In this document: positions 1 to 13,100 of the stretch, in pieces
How the letters are laid out: the number at the start of each line of letters is the position of its first letter
Numbering within the stretch: position 1 is the first letter of the stretch
Source: Paracyclopina nana
Taxonomy: Eukaryota; Arthropoda; Copepoda; Cyclopoida; Cyclopettidae
DNA length: 64,000 nucleotides
Assembly (NCBI GenBank): GCA_019096065.1
Contig: JAGUCH010000004.1
Location: 4,402,001-4,466,000, forward strand
Reading direction: 5' to 3'
Notes under the pieces: generated by a model
Seen by the model: the letters and a program-made list of their open reading frames with translations, nothing else
The model's database searches: none
What the model was told of the DNA's origin: nothing
Position numbers and translations under genes: made by a program

Positions 1-3000
1 TAATATATGCCTATGTGCGCTCGAATGAAAGCTTGGCTTATTTTACTAAATCATGACTTTTTTTAATTGAGCTTACATGTAAGACATTTTTTTCGCGTGG
101 ATTTTTGCAATGGTATGCGCTGAACGGAATTAGAGAATGCAATGCGTCGTCTAGGCTACCATATTTCAGCGGGTCAAAATGCATGCAGGCATGTAAGAAA
201 AATTTTTCAAGCTTCGCTGAAAGTGAAAGAGCTATACCTTCCAAAAAGCTTCATTTGACGCGCGCGCAGGAATGATGCATTTCCATATCGCGAAGTGAGC
301 AATAGCGGAAAGCGCTCTAATTATCGCAGTACTAGTGCGGGAAAGCTTGACTTGCTACGTTGACAAAGTGGATTTGCCTCCTATAGCTATCATAACATGA
401 GCTCTGTCTGTTTCGGCAGAAATGGACCAGATTTTACTATCAATGTTGTTTCGAACTCTTGATGTTCTAATTTCGTAATGCAAATTTTAAATGAATGTCA
501 GGAGTGAACGGTGTATCATCGGTTCTATGCCATAAAAGCTAGCTAGGCTTTCCTTTTCCAGTTCCTCTTCTCTAATAGTGCCATTTTAAGCAAAGAAAGT
601 GCTCTTCTCTTCATGTGCAGCCATCCTTTCTTTGTTCTCAAACGTCCTTGGCCTTTTTGCGAAAATCTTTACCTCGCGGAGTTGCGCGCGCGCGCATCCG
701 CAGAAGTGACAGCGTGCGAAATCGGGTCTTTTTGCACGCGTCGCCAAGGCCGTGGTGGCGAGCATCCTCCGTCCGTCGGCGGAGAGAGAGGTCATTGCAG
801 CCTTCAAATCATCGATCAGCGGAATTTCGAGAAAGCTCCACCTCAAAAGTCGAACGAGGCCGAAGAAGAGAAGCTGCAAGTTGGAGGCTGAGTGACCTCG
901 TTCTTAGCGTGTCGAGGTCATTGGCCGGTGTTGCCAGGCGGTTGACCTCGCGCTAAAAAAGCGCATTTTTTACCTGAGGGGAAAGGAGAGCATAATACTC
1001 TCCGAGGGCCGTGGCTTGGGCCCCTCGCGGAGAGGGTGGAGGCCGTTTGAAGGACGTTTTGCGAGGGGAGCCTCGGTAGAGAGATAGGGCGGCCTCTTTG
1101 TCGTGCTCGCCAAGGTCGTCCAAGGAGGGGAACGCGAACCCTTCTTGCGCAATGCCAGCTTCGCTGCCTTTCGCGCACCTACTACTCTACTTCTACGGTG
1201 CTTGAGGAGCTCTCTACATATTAAGGCTGCGATGCGGAGCGAGCCTTTTCACATGCATCTGGCTGCAGCTTCTGTCTTGCCATTACGGTCACCATAATGC
1301 TCTAATGCTCATTATCAGAAAATCTTCATTATCTCATAAACTCGTCCATTTCGATGGTTTTCGGATTTTTAGCCAGCAGAACGGGGAGCCAAAAACTGCG
1401 ACGCCTCGAACTTGTCGAAGCACCAACGTATTTCGAATGCCTTCCTGATTATGGATATAGTCGATAAGGACGCATGATTATTGGCGTTCGCGGCCTCTCG
1501 GGCCAGCGAAGTGGCATTCGCACGTGCTCTCTCCTATTATACACACACATGCTCTCTTCTTCTCCTTTTGCAATTGCGGAGGGCGGGTAATCATGGAGGC
1601 TACTACAATTCGGGAAACGAGGACATGCTTCTCAACGTGGACTCGTCCACGCGCGGGGAGAGAGCAACATGGACTCGTCCTCGCGAGGGAGGAGGGGGCG
1701 TGCCCCGCACGCCACCCTCCTTTTCACGCGTGACCTCGAAAGCGCGCGGCACGCGCCTCCTTCGCATGAGGGTAAATGAGGTCGAACCATCCTCGCGGCT
1801 CGCGCTACATAATGGCTACATTGTTGCGCTTCACGCTCGCCGAGCTAAAAAGCACTGAAGCTAGGAAAGGGGATCGAGGTCGTAGACCACTTTTGCGATT
1901 TGTCTCTTTGCAAAGGGGAGCGGCTACCCTTAATATATGCATATGCGAGGGAAAACCGTCATATAGGTCAACAACAACAGCGAGGTTATTTATCGCGAGT
2001 TGTCGTGAATCAATTAAGGACATGTCCTTTTAAGAAGGCTTTTCAAGCTAACCAATTCGTTTTAAGCTGGGGAACCGTTTTTATTTGTAGCTAAGGGTTA
2101 TGTTATGTTGTAATATAGGCAAAAAAAAGGAAAGTGTGTCAAGTGGTCGGAGGCTGATGCTTTTTCGTGCGGTGATCGCTGGAGAAAGCGCAAAAAGGCT
2201 CGCGGTAGGTGTCTATATCTGTATGGCAAAAAGGGGGATTTATCTGGCTGGCATGGGGGAAAAGGCATGATGAGCGGGGAAGTTTGCGCAGGAGAAGGGG
2301 GACCTGGCAAAAGTAGGTCTCTCTGCGCGAAACTTTTGGGGGAATTCGCCGGCGAAGCCACCCAAGGACAAAGAAGCCTTCCTTCTCGCGAGCTCGCGGC
2401 CTTCGAGGTTCCTCAAAAAGTGCGAGCGCACGTGCGAATCCAGGTCATAGACCCAATTCATAATTATGACGCTGACCGAATCGGGACGGCCAAATGTGAA
2501 TGCATTTTGAGGTCGACGGCCTCGTTTTTTCCACGCCGAAACTGTCACTATGTCCCGAGCTGTCCTACAAAAAATTGGGATCACCGTGCGGTCCATTTCG
2601 GCGTTTTAAAAATGTGTTATGCCTGGCTGCAAATCAAAATGGGTATAGATTCGCACTACTAAACGGCCATATTTTTAATTGAGGCATTCCTATTAATAAG
2701 CTCCTAGAAAACATCCTAGAAAAATAGTCCGTAAATAGGAGAAACGAGTTTTTTTATTGCGCTACAAAATTTCGGACGAGTCCATATGTTGGGTTATGCG
2801 CGCAATCTTATTTTGTCTGGCAAAGTGGACTGCTCCGAGGTCGTTGTGGTGCTCGCGCGCCTTCGTCGCCTTCTTGTCCGTCTTCTCCCTCATCTTCTTC
2901 GTTGCCATGGACGCGTCCATATACCGCGTTATGCAGGCAACGAGCAACAGCGCTTTTTTGGTGGCGACATTCGGCCTTGCCAACTTTTGTTCTATGACCT

Positions 3001-3380
3001 CGGAGTCATGACCTTGCCTCGCAGCCAAGGCTGCGTTGCCAAGGTGCATCGATGCGTCCTCGTTTACCTTTGTAGGCCATGCGCGGGTCGCGAAAACGGC
3101 ATCAAAGGGTTGAAAAGGGGGCAGTCGGGGGCGGACCCAGGGAGGGGTTACGATTGGCCCCGATCCCTCCCAAAGCCGCGACGTCTGAAATTGGAACTGA
3201 TACGCTCTTATAGCATATAAAAAGTATGCTTTACAAGGCGAGCGCGGTCCATTTTCCAGACTGTCTGTCTGGGAATCACCTCAATTCACAATTTTACCCT
3301 CTTTTGGTGACGCCTATTTCACCCATGCAGTTCATGTTCACATTTATGTATGTAATCCTACCTATATCTATAGCTGTGCA
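1..3380. other. Intergenic DNA with CpG-rich patches, no gene recognised
   Basis: No reading frame here resembles a known protein or has convincing splice structure. AT-rich DNA alternates with CpG-rich, G+C-rich patches at about 640-960, 970-1260, 1620-1860, 2340-2560 and 2830-3190. The patches repeatedly carry GAGGTC or its complement GACCTC (for example near 789, 914, 1732, 1780, 1878, 2508, 2837 and 2998) and runs of CGCGCG. The recurring words suggest a dispersed repeat family or simple-sequence enriched DNA. Short open frames inside them are expected from composition and are not called as genes. Confidence 0.5.
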
Positions 3381-3396
3381 TAGTTTATGCTTATAC

Positions 3397-4126
3397 AGTC
3401 TGTCCAGTAGATTTCTGTACACTTTGAAATCAAAAGTTTGTGTTAAAACTTCTGGAAATACTAGACACAATGGATACCGTTGGAAAGCTTGAAACATCAA
3501 CCATCATTTTTAGTTTTGAGATTTTTAAAAAGTATTCATTCAAATTTTGATTTAGACTACAAAATTGATAGTTACTCAAAAATTCATGCCCATTTTCACT
3601 GATTTTTTTATGAATAGTCACTTTCACAAAAAAATTATTTATTCAATTTCACATAAAATTGGTTAAACATTTGATCTTCTTAAACAAAAAATCCCAAAGA
3701 TGTGATGTTTAAAACAATAATTTGGAAATTTTTTTTGTAGGCAGTGGCCTTATTATCTTTTTTCTTTTTACTGAAAAATATCCTTTCCAATCATCCGCCT
3801 TTCTGATGAGCCAGCACAGTGGTGCAAGTTTTTTTTCATGAAAAAATGTTAAAAAATAGCCAGGATTGGCATGGTAGAAAAAAAAAAATAGCCGTATTTG
3901 GTCAAAAATAGCCGTTTTTGGCAAATTTGCTATTTTGGGAGAAAAATTAAGGTTGCCTCAGGAAAAAAGTTTTCTCCTTTTTTTCTTTTAATTTCTTTTA
4001 TCCATTGAAGCAAAAAAAGATGGTCAAAGATTCAAGCTTTCCAACATTGTGTCTAATATATTTCCCGAATTTGTAACACAAACTTTTGATTTCTAAGTGG
4101 GCAGAAATCTCCGGGACAGTCTGCAT
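3397..4126. repeat. Two opposed diverged copies of a Tc1/mariner-like terminal repeat
   Basis: The stretch 3397-3507 and the reverse complement of 4020-4126 align over about 105 bp at roughly 80% identity by eye. Both begin CAGTCTGTCC or CAGACTGTCC and share AAATCAAAAGTTTGTGTTA and TTGGAAAGCTTGAA. The left copy is preceded by TA. The arrangement fits the two inverted ends of one non-autonomous DNA transposon of about 0.7 kb, or two separate insertions in opposite orientation. No transposase frame lies between them. The interior is AT-rich with T-runs. Confidence 0.55.
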
Positions 4127-4720
4127 ACACGCGCATCCTTCATTTATGCTTTTGAGCGTAAAAAGATATTTAGCTTTTTTAAGTGTTCCACCTTTGAGAG
4201 AATGACCCAATTCTTGATTTGCTTTAAAAAAATGGCCCAAAATTCCTTATAAAGTCGCAATTTCTAAAGTTTTGTATGAAAAGTGGTCAAAAATGATGCA
4301 TATCATAGGGCGAAACTAGAAGAGCCATATTTCTGCTAGCGGATTTTAGTCGAAGCGATGGAGGGCTGAGAACTGCATTGTCTAGGTGGGCTAACAATTG
4401 AAATTGGCTGGTTCTCTGATTAGAGGTGCAATATCTTATGGTTCTCCCTGGTTCTCTAAACTACTTGTAGTTTAAAAGATATACTATGCTATTACCAAGT
4501 TTTTGAGGACTATTTATAAAAATTAGGGACAGTTCACTACTTTTGGGCTGGCTTTTCCAATTTTTCCTAGCTTTTTCCATGCTAGTACAACAACTATAGC
4601 ATGGCCATCATGATTACCAGAAAATACTATTTCCTCAATTCATTGCCAGAAATGGCTAATTTGCCAAAAAAACCTGGCTATTTTTTTTTTAATTCACACT
4701 AGATGAACACAGAGTTGAGC

Positions 4721-5055
4721 ATGTGACAATATGCTATGAGACAATATGCTATAAGACAATATGCCATGTGACGATAAGCTATTTGACAACATGCTATGAG
4801 CCAATGTGCTATGGGACAATATATGCTATGAGACAATATGCTATGAGACAATATGCTATGAGACAATATGCTATGTGACAATAAGCTATGTGACAATATG
4901 CTATGAGACAATATGCTATGAGACAATTTGCTATGGGACAATTTGCTATGGGACAATTTGCTATGGGACAATTTGCTATGGGACAATTTGCTATGGGCCA
5001 TTGTTCCATGGGACAATATGCTATGTAACAAATGCCTTTGTGACAATTTGCTTTC
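4721..5055. repeat. 15-bp minisatellite, about 22 units
   Basis: The unit is ACAATATGCTATGAG with variants ACAATTTGCTATGGG and ACAATATGCTATGTG, repeated head to tail. The left end is more degenerate; units near 4,920-4,990 are nearly identical (TTTGCTATGGG type). One unit has a 2-bp expansion near 4,820. Because the period is a multiple of three, frames on both strands stay open and give pentapeptide repeats. That is a by-product of the period and not evidence of coding. There are no spacers of the CRISPR kind. Confidence 0.9.
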
Positions 5056-7384
5056 CTTAGCAAAAACAATATAGCCTTGTTACCTCATTGGCTATGGAAC
5101 TTTCTAATATGTTCCAAGAATATAAAATTAGTAATTTGCAATTTTTTTGTAAAACTGGACACATGCGCGTAGCCAATTTCTGCCTAGATAAAAGAGCATG
5201 TGACATTCCCCCTCTTAAAAATTGCTTCATGTAGTGAGTTTTGGGATTGAAAGCTGCATTTTCCGCCGTAACAACTCCAAGCGATTCACGAAACTTTTCT
5301 CCTCCGCATTTTATCCACCACCCTTTAAGGCGACTACAATTATTTAGAATGAAGCTTAAGCAGCTAATGAAGAAATCGATCCTTTAAAAAGAGAAGGCCG
5401 GTTCACACTTTTACTTGAATAGCATAATAACCATTTGCATTTCTAGCGGAAAAACAACCGATCCAACGCAATTAGGTTTTTTTTAAGGCCCACAAACAAG
5501 ATTTTTAGTCATTTTCCCTTCATAACCTAATACAAATTAAATCTGTAATTGAGACATGCTTCATAAATGCGAAAGTGTGCTAAAAATAGCGAATCTGCGC
5601 CAAACCCACAATTGGAATTGATGATGAGTGGCATCGCAATAAAAATAATTTTCGAAGAATGGGGAATAGCTGACAATTCTCAAAATATACCTAGTCTTTC
5701 AGTTTTGCGAAGGTTGTCGACCCTTGCAAAAAGTTCTGTGAGCAAAGTCAGCGAACCAGGGTTCAACGCTCGAATTTGCGCCGGTTCGCATAAATTCTGC
5801 TTGTATGTACTACGTACGAGCTGTTCTCCCCTGTGCATCAGACTGGGGTGAGGGAGGCCTCTCCAGCCATTTTCGGCCTTTTACTTACTCCCTGCGCAAA
5901 TCACATCACACAAGGCAGTAAGATGCTCGCCGAGCTTTGCCAAAAGTTGGCAAAACGTCGCGAATTTCATCAAAGCCGCCACCGACGTCGGCGCAGAGTG
6001 CGGCTGCAGTCTGGTTCGACGAGAGCGAAAGTCTGCAACAGTGCATTCACCTCGGCCTTTTTCGCAAAAAGGCTGCTTTGCGCTCCGCGCGCGTCTGCGA
6101 AATAAAGGGGCATAAAGCAAAATTGCCATCCTCAACGTGGTTTATGTTGGGGGAAAAAGGGTAGCTTCATTCGCTAATAGGCGAGTGATTTTTGCGAAAG
6201 AGTGCATTGCCCCTGACCTTGTCTCGCCATCATCGTCGTCAGTTGCGAATTCGCTCTCTTTGGAGTCGACGTCGCGTCTGCACGGGCGCTTGGCGCAGTG
6301 CAATGCAGCGACGCAAAAACGGTGCAGTCTGAGCCTATTGCAAAATTCACGCAATTCGCAAATTCAGACGCGCGCACATTGCGCATGCTTCAAAACTTGC
6401 GCGTTTTGCCAAAAAATGGCTTAAAGTTGCCATTAAGTTCTAAAGTGGAAAGGAACTGCAAAAATATGGCAGAATTTAAAATTTTCTTTTTTTATTATGC
6501 GGGTAATTCGGAATATGCATTAAAAATAGTCGCGAAACCTGCGCGAGCGCATATCTTTTCTTAGGTATGTGCCTTGCATCTATTACAATAATAAATGCAT
6601 AAAATGCATAATTAAAGAATGAAGTAAGGAATCTGAAAAAGAATGAGACCGTTGAGAAAATGATGCCTTATCAGTTCAGCATGATAAGAGTCTTCGGTAT
6701 TTTTGTACAGTGTAATTTTGCAATAGCGGGGGTCTCGCCGTCTGACAGCGAAAGTGACAGTCAGCTGGTCCCACCGAGTTGCAGACGACTGCGAAGCTTC
6801 CTAAAAAGCCTCGCAGAGCTGCAACGGGATTTCCTTACATCTGAGGTCAACGGACTTTGATGGCTGACTCTTCCTGAATGTTTAGGCTGGTTTCCAGTCA
6901 ATCGAGGTTTCACTTTATGCAGCGTCCGGATTTCAGCCACAACAACAATTTTTATGTATGTGCATTCATTTCAGTCTGGACAAGCCACCAGTTTTTTATT
7001 GCCAATTTCTGAGCAAGGTGTAGCTTGTATGACTTGCAGACAAAAAACCTCTTATAGTTGTATTTTTCAGACGTCTACGCCATTTTTGCAGAGCCTCTTA
7101 CTTTGCGAATGCAGCGATCTTACTATGAGAAGAGTCAGTAACCTCGCTGTCTGTAGTAGCGACAAGCAGTGAGGCCAACGACCTCAAGCAAGTCAATCCA
7201 TCTACACTACATAGCATAAGGGAGGTGAGGTGCAATCTGAGGGTCTGCACAGCTTGGAATCGTCCCACGAAATAGTGGCTTGCACTTTTGTTGAATAATA
7301 AGGGAAATCAGATATAAAATTCCTTTCAAAAATATCCACTTGCAGTTACAAACTTAATGTTGTTATGCAGACGAAAAACTTTTA
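5056..7384. other. Intergenic DNA, no gene recognised
   Basis: AT-rich DNA with two CpG/TGCA-rich patches (about 5,880-6,110 and 6,180-6,540) in which TTCGC, GCGAA and TGCA words recur. A similar patch lies at 8,040-8,580, so these may be copies of one dispersed repeat. Open frames are short, on both strands at once, and resemble no family. No RNA gene was seen. Confidence 0.5.
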
Positions 7385-7472
7385 ATATACAGCCTGAGTC
7401 GTCAAATACTTTACACGTTACAAAAACTTTTGTATTGAAAGTGTAAAGTATTTGACGACTCAGGCTGTATAT
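7385..7472. repeat. Perfect 32-bp inverted repeat, MITE-like palindrome
   Basis: Arms 7385-7416 and 7441-7472 are exact reverse complements, separated by a 24-nt loop that itself contains a short near-palindrome (CAAAAACTTTTG). The outer ends read TA-CAGCCTGAG and CTCAGGCTG-TA. This is what a tiny Tc1/mariner-derived MITE with TA target duplication would look like. The interior loosely resembles the repeat at 3.4 and 4.1 kb (a TTTACACTTT stretch followed by AAAAGTTT), so they may be related. Confidence 0.7.
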
Positions 7473-10171
7473 GTAGTAGCTTTCTATGCATTCGATAGAT
7501 TTTTTTAAAACAGTTACGCTACATCGCGCTAGGAATGGTTTTTGATTAAAGAAAACCAAGCAGAAAAAACTATAATAAGGATACGACTTATGTTCAAATA
7601 TATGAAACGGATTGTGTCCATTTAAAGGAAAATTGATTTTCATTTGAATATTTTGGGTAGTAAATAATCATCAAGAAACTTCTAAGGAAAAACAAAATCA
7701 TCAAATGGCAAATACATAAGAATGCATTTTTATTGCAGAAAAAATAGTGAAAATGTTCTTTGGTTACTAGCAAATTATATCTTCTCCATTTAAAAATGAA
7801 GAATAGCCACTTGAAACATAATTCCAAAGAGGAACTTATTTATAAATATAATACTTTCATCTTTTTTAAAGAAAATTATAGCAGTCGGAGCAATTGAATA
7901 TTTGATTATTCGTAATTCGCAAAAGAAGTGCTTATGTTGAAAATGCAGAATTGAAAAAGTCTTAGAAGCTGCAGAAAAATTGCATTCTGCGCTTCTGTGG
8001 CGCTTAAATTCGCGACGGCGGACGAGTCCAAGTTAGGAACCAGCTCCGGATTGCATCTTGGAGAGCTTGGAATTGGGCCACGGGCCACTTTCGTATGCGG
8101 CCGGGTTGCGCTTTAGCTGCACCTCGCATGCATTGGCATTGCACTCCACTTCGTTGACGATGACTTCGTCGTCATCGACGTCGTCGTCGTCGTCGTTCAA
8201 GTAGTGGGGGACTTGCGCGCGCATATGGACAACGCGCAGAGGGAGGAGGAGCTTTGGGATCGCGAATCCGTTCGCGAATTTTGGCAAAACTGCAGTTGCA
8301 TTGCAAAGTGCATCCTGAGCTGCAGGGGCGATCCGGAGAGCAGAACTCGAGTGGAGCAAAGGCGCGGACGACACCGCAGCCGCGGACCCCGCAGCCGCAC
8401 TCCACCTTGTTGGCCCACATCAGCTTCAACTGCATTCGCGAAAATGCACTTTTGCACTACTGCAGCTACACGCAGTACGTACGTACTCGTCGTCGTGGCA
8501 TTTTCCCTAGTTTTCCAACCCAGCCATGAGAGGCTGCAGTTGCTGCAGTTCCTTGGGCCAAGATGGTCCATATGCCCTTAGTAGATCCGGATCCAGACAA
8601 ATTGTGACCAAGATGGAATGAACTTTTTTGTTGAATATTATGGTAAGCAAAGCTTAATATTTCCCTCGAAATTAAATCTAAATTTTTTTTTCGTAAGCAA
8701 AGCTTAGTATTTCTTTGTGCGATTTAATTAGTATTTTTTATAGATTTTTTTTTGTTGCTCCTCCTACCGACCGAAAGTCAGTTAGGCCACTTAAAGTAAA
8801 AGCACCTCCTTATAGCCAGCCCAGTAACTTTTGGAATTAAACATTTTAGTTTTCAGTAATTTTTTGCTTTTATTTCGATTTGTATCTTAAAGTAATACTT
8901 TCATTTTGAAAAATTAAAAATAAGTGGCCACAGAATCAGTTCCAATTTTTAAATTTCTTTCATCTATGAATATTAAAAAATATTAAGATAGTAACTTTAT
9001 TGAGTAGAAAAAATGTTTGTTCTCAAGAAATTGGAGGAAGAAGGATTTTCAAAATGAAGTTACGCCTTTTTAGCCCAATTCCTCATAATTTAGATTTTTT
9101 CAAAAAATATTACTTTGGCTGTAAATCTCTTTAATTTTAATTTACACTGCTTTCTGAAAACCTCACCAATTAAATGCAATTATAAAAATACTGCAGACGT
9201 TTAATTTTCTTTTCTGAAGAAACGTGTAACAATTTTAGATTGATCCTTTATATTAAGGACGTTTTTTATAATTGTTAGCGTCAATTAAAATGCCGTAAAA
9301 AATATTCTTTCCTTTCCATCGATGAAAGTTACATTTTCAGGGAAAATTAAGTTATGGTTAAGTTTCAAATGTGCTGTATCCATACGTACATAAAAAAATT
9401 GGCTCTCACATTATTGTGGGCATTTACAAATGGTAAAAGGGATATATTCATAAAAATCTCCATTTAATTTTTCATGCGAAGACTTTCTTAATTTCAATTT
9501 AAAAAATAATGCTATAAAAGAAAGACTACCTAGAAGAATGATGATTTTTCTTTAGCCAATTAAATATCAAAATGACGTAAGCTCCTTAGTTTATACCTTT
9601 CCTTTTTTTCGACAGTGATAGTTTTCAAGGAAAATAATTTTAGGCTAAGTTCCAAAATACTCAATGTACTTTTTTGGAAATGTACTACTTCACCATATAT
9701 CATGAATATAATCTTGCGGTTTTTAATAATTAACATAATGAATTAGAAAAGTGCAAATCGGATTCATTTAATTATATTATTTATAACCTGCCTAATTTCA
9801 AGTTCATTGTATTGCTTTAAAAAAGATTGTAATTATATAAGAGAAAGGGGTTGATTTTTTTGGCCCACATAAGATCAAAAATAACAAATGGTCAATTCTT
9901 CTTCCAGATTGCAACTCGATTTTCACAATGGTCGCGGCCATCATCGGCGACGGCTATTCAAAGCTCATGCACCAATCTGTGATGAAGAACAAGCCAATAC
10001 AGTAATGATGTACTACGTTTTGCCACTTCATAGGCTTTATCGACGCGCAAACTGCAGCAAAACTGCAATTGCACAACACGAATCGGCCGCCAAATCCGTA
10101 AAAAAGGACGCTGTCTGTATGAAATGTCAATGAATACCAAATAAACGAATGATCTGAACGCTATATATATA
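7473..10171. other. Intergenic DNA, no gene recognised
   Basis: Mostly AT-rich DNA with a CpG/TGCA-rich patch at about 8,040-8,580 like those near 6 kb. A short direct repeat (GTAAGCAAAGCTTA at about 8,643 and 8,694) is present. From about 8,600 to 9,860 the sequence is strongly AT-rich without coding character. Nothing recognisable as a gene or RNA was found. Confidence 0.5.
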
Positions 10172-13100
10172 TTAGAAAGTCAACGTGGACAAAAGCTTAT
10201 GGCCAGTGTTGACAATCAGGTTCTGGATTTGGTGTGCTTGCTGATTTTTCCTGCATAGCTGGATGTAGCCCTGGAAATCCTCGTTATTTTGAGGGCCACC
10301 AGGAAGAACATCAAGAAATGTGTCCAAGACCAGAGTTTTGGCCAAGTGGTCCAGGATCTCCTGCATTGCCGAATACCAAGCCTCGTGCTTCGGATCCTCC
10401 GTGGACTTTGTGCTGAGTTCATCTTGGAGGCATTTGAGCATCAATTTCCATATGTCCAGATCAGCCTTGTTTTCTTTGGCGAAAGGGAGCAACACATCTG
10501 GATGATGATCAACGAGCAAGGGGATGCTCGATTTGGGGTCATCCAGGCACAGGATGCGCAATGACAAGTAGCCAATGGTATCTTGCTTCATGTCCAAGTA
10601 GCCCTGGACGATGCTTTTGCAGCTGGCGCCTTTGCAGAGATTGCTGCACAAGAGTGACTGCAGCTTGAGCAGACTATTTTGACACCAGAATTCAGGCGAG
10701 TCTGCATTGAGCAGCAAATCTTTGACATTAGTGCTGCTCTTGAAGGGAGGGAGAAGGTCTAAATAAAGGTGACGGTTGCCAAACATATTGCAATCAATAT
10801 TCTTCTCCTCAAAGTGGACTGGCACGCTCAAACTTGTTAAGTAGGACCGGACCAAGGTATGCAGTGCCTGGAGCTGATCCCCATCTAACAGGATGCTTGA
10901 GCTGTGCTCCTGGCAGATCTGGCTGCTCTCAATCACGTCAATGAAGTAGGCTTCAAGGAATAGTTGCAGCAACGCAGTGTCATTGGCCCGATTCTCAGCG
11001 GTGGACGAGGATGAGACCAAAGAGCCAATGAGGAGCCGAAGGACCATTTGCAGAGAGTAAATGTCGGACTTGATGAGGCTGACCAAGACCTCAACAAAGG
11101 TCGTAGGCACCGCATCACGAAGGACAGAGGCCACGTCAGAGAGACTCTGCTCGTTGCCAGTGGCCTCAATGAGCAACTCATGATGCTCCAGAGCAACCTC
11201 AGACAGTTTTCCTGGTGACAACAATTGCAAGTAGGTCCTGCACTTTTCCTGCTCTTCGCTGTCCTGCTCCATAGAGAGGACGACAAAGGCCAAGACGTGG
11301 ATTGGTTCAGGGACAAATACGTCTCCTCCGGAAGCCTCTCTCCTCGTCAACTCGCAGATGTAAGAAAGGATTTTTGAGGACTTGAACTGTCGGAAATTCG
11401 GAGACTTGAGGACGAGAAAGGCCAGAGTGTCGGGTGCGAATTTGCCGAGCATTTCAATGATGAGGTCAGCCAAGTTGGCCTCCATGATGTCTTCTCCCTC
11501 GACCGGATTCAGAATGATTTGAGTAATGTAATGTATCAGCCCCGGAGTCAAGGTAGAGTCTTTTGGCCTGTCCTCGTCAAACCAAAGGTCGCGTGCTGTT
11601 TTGAGGAGCAGGAAAATGGGCTTTCCGGACATTCGGTAGTAGGGAAGAGCCAATTCGGCCTCGGCCTTCGACTCAACGTTCAGGGCATAGTAGTTGCCTA
11701 ATAATTGGCAAGATGCCAGGAAACTTTCCCTCGTGGTTTGAAGTTGGGCATCGATTTCATGGTTGTCTTTGGTGGTGGCCATCTGCCAGGTGAGTTGGTG
11801 ACAGGCTGTTCTCAGAATTATATGGGCTTCGCAGATCAATTCGGAATACCCTTGAGGATTCAGAGTGCGACTCATGTTGGCCAATTCAAGCATGTTCTTA
11901 TACAGAGCCAAGGGGGTAGGTAAAGCTAGATTGTACAAGGTCCATTTGGGAGCAGGTCGTTCTTCCAGGCTATCAGACTGCTGGCCTTCATCGGAGCATG
12001 AGAGCAGAACCAGATAAGTGCCCGAAGAGATTACATTCCGGACTCCGAGAAAGGGCCGGATCCCAACAAGACAGACGGGCAAATTCGTTTCCGGACACGC
12101 TTTCGTTCGATTGTCCATTGCCTCTGCCTCAATCACGGTACAAGCACCGGTACAGAGAGTGTATGTTTCCAGCCCAGTCTGGGTGATTGCATGCAAAATT
12201 GTGGGCGATTCGAGCGCGATTTTGCCCACCGGACTTGTGAAGGGACACACTGCCACTCTTTGAACGCCGAGGCCCCGTCCAGGCTTGCGAATGTGGCCAG
12301 GTAAGTGGTAGATGTAGCCTTCGTTGTTGGACGTGAAACAAAGGGTCATTGACATGAGATGTGGATGAAAGTTGGACTGCAGAGGGTGAGCCTGAATCTG
12401 GCCGACATGCGGAGACAGGGGGCTTCGTGAGCCTTGATGGTTGGATTTGCGCACCCGGAATTCCCTCCAGAAGACAGGAGCGAGACACAAGTTTTTGAAC
12501 TGGTTGCGCCCCTCCTCAGATTTGATGAGCTTGCAGTGCACCAAAGTCACAGCCTCGGCCTCAATCATCGCGTCTTGGTCGGAGTTGGCAGCAGTCGGCA
12601 CCAGCTTGACAATGACCTCGGCATTGAGGCCACAATGGAGTCCGCTGCCATTTGTGACGAGAGGAGGAGCAGCCTTTGGCCCAATTATTTGCTCCATGAT
12701 TTTTGGAGCAGCGTGCGACAAAAAGTCTCGGTTGGCCTTCTCCACATCGGGCAGGATGATTTTATTCTTGGCACTCAGCCCATCTGGCAGCAAAATGTGG
12801 TTTGGATGCCGTTTCACGTTGCCCACATATCCAGGAATGTGGTGCATTTCACTCGTGTCTGACCCTTCCTCTCTGGCCAGTGTCACATTCTTGAAAGTTA
12901 CTCCGGGCTTATTGTTGAGCTCCGACTCGTTGGTGTTGTCACTGTTGTCGCTGTTTCTCCGAGGCTTCCCAGTCCAGGGGTCCAGAAGGAGGGAGCTGTC
13001 GGACTCCGAGCTGAAGCTGTACACACTGACAGACCTCAGATTTTTCTCATCATTGCAGTCGACCAGCTTCACCTTGAACACGTGTACCTCGTTCAGGTTC

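Noticed and set aside
4699-5069. Repeat-peptide frames and a CRISPR-like look of the minisatellite
   Set aside because: Frames stay open only because the period is 15 bp. There are no unique spacers, and the organism is an animal.
8040-8581. Overlapping frames on both strands in a CpG-rich patch
   Set aside because: Open in several frames because few stops occur in CpG/TGCA-rich DNA; no homology is recognised.
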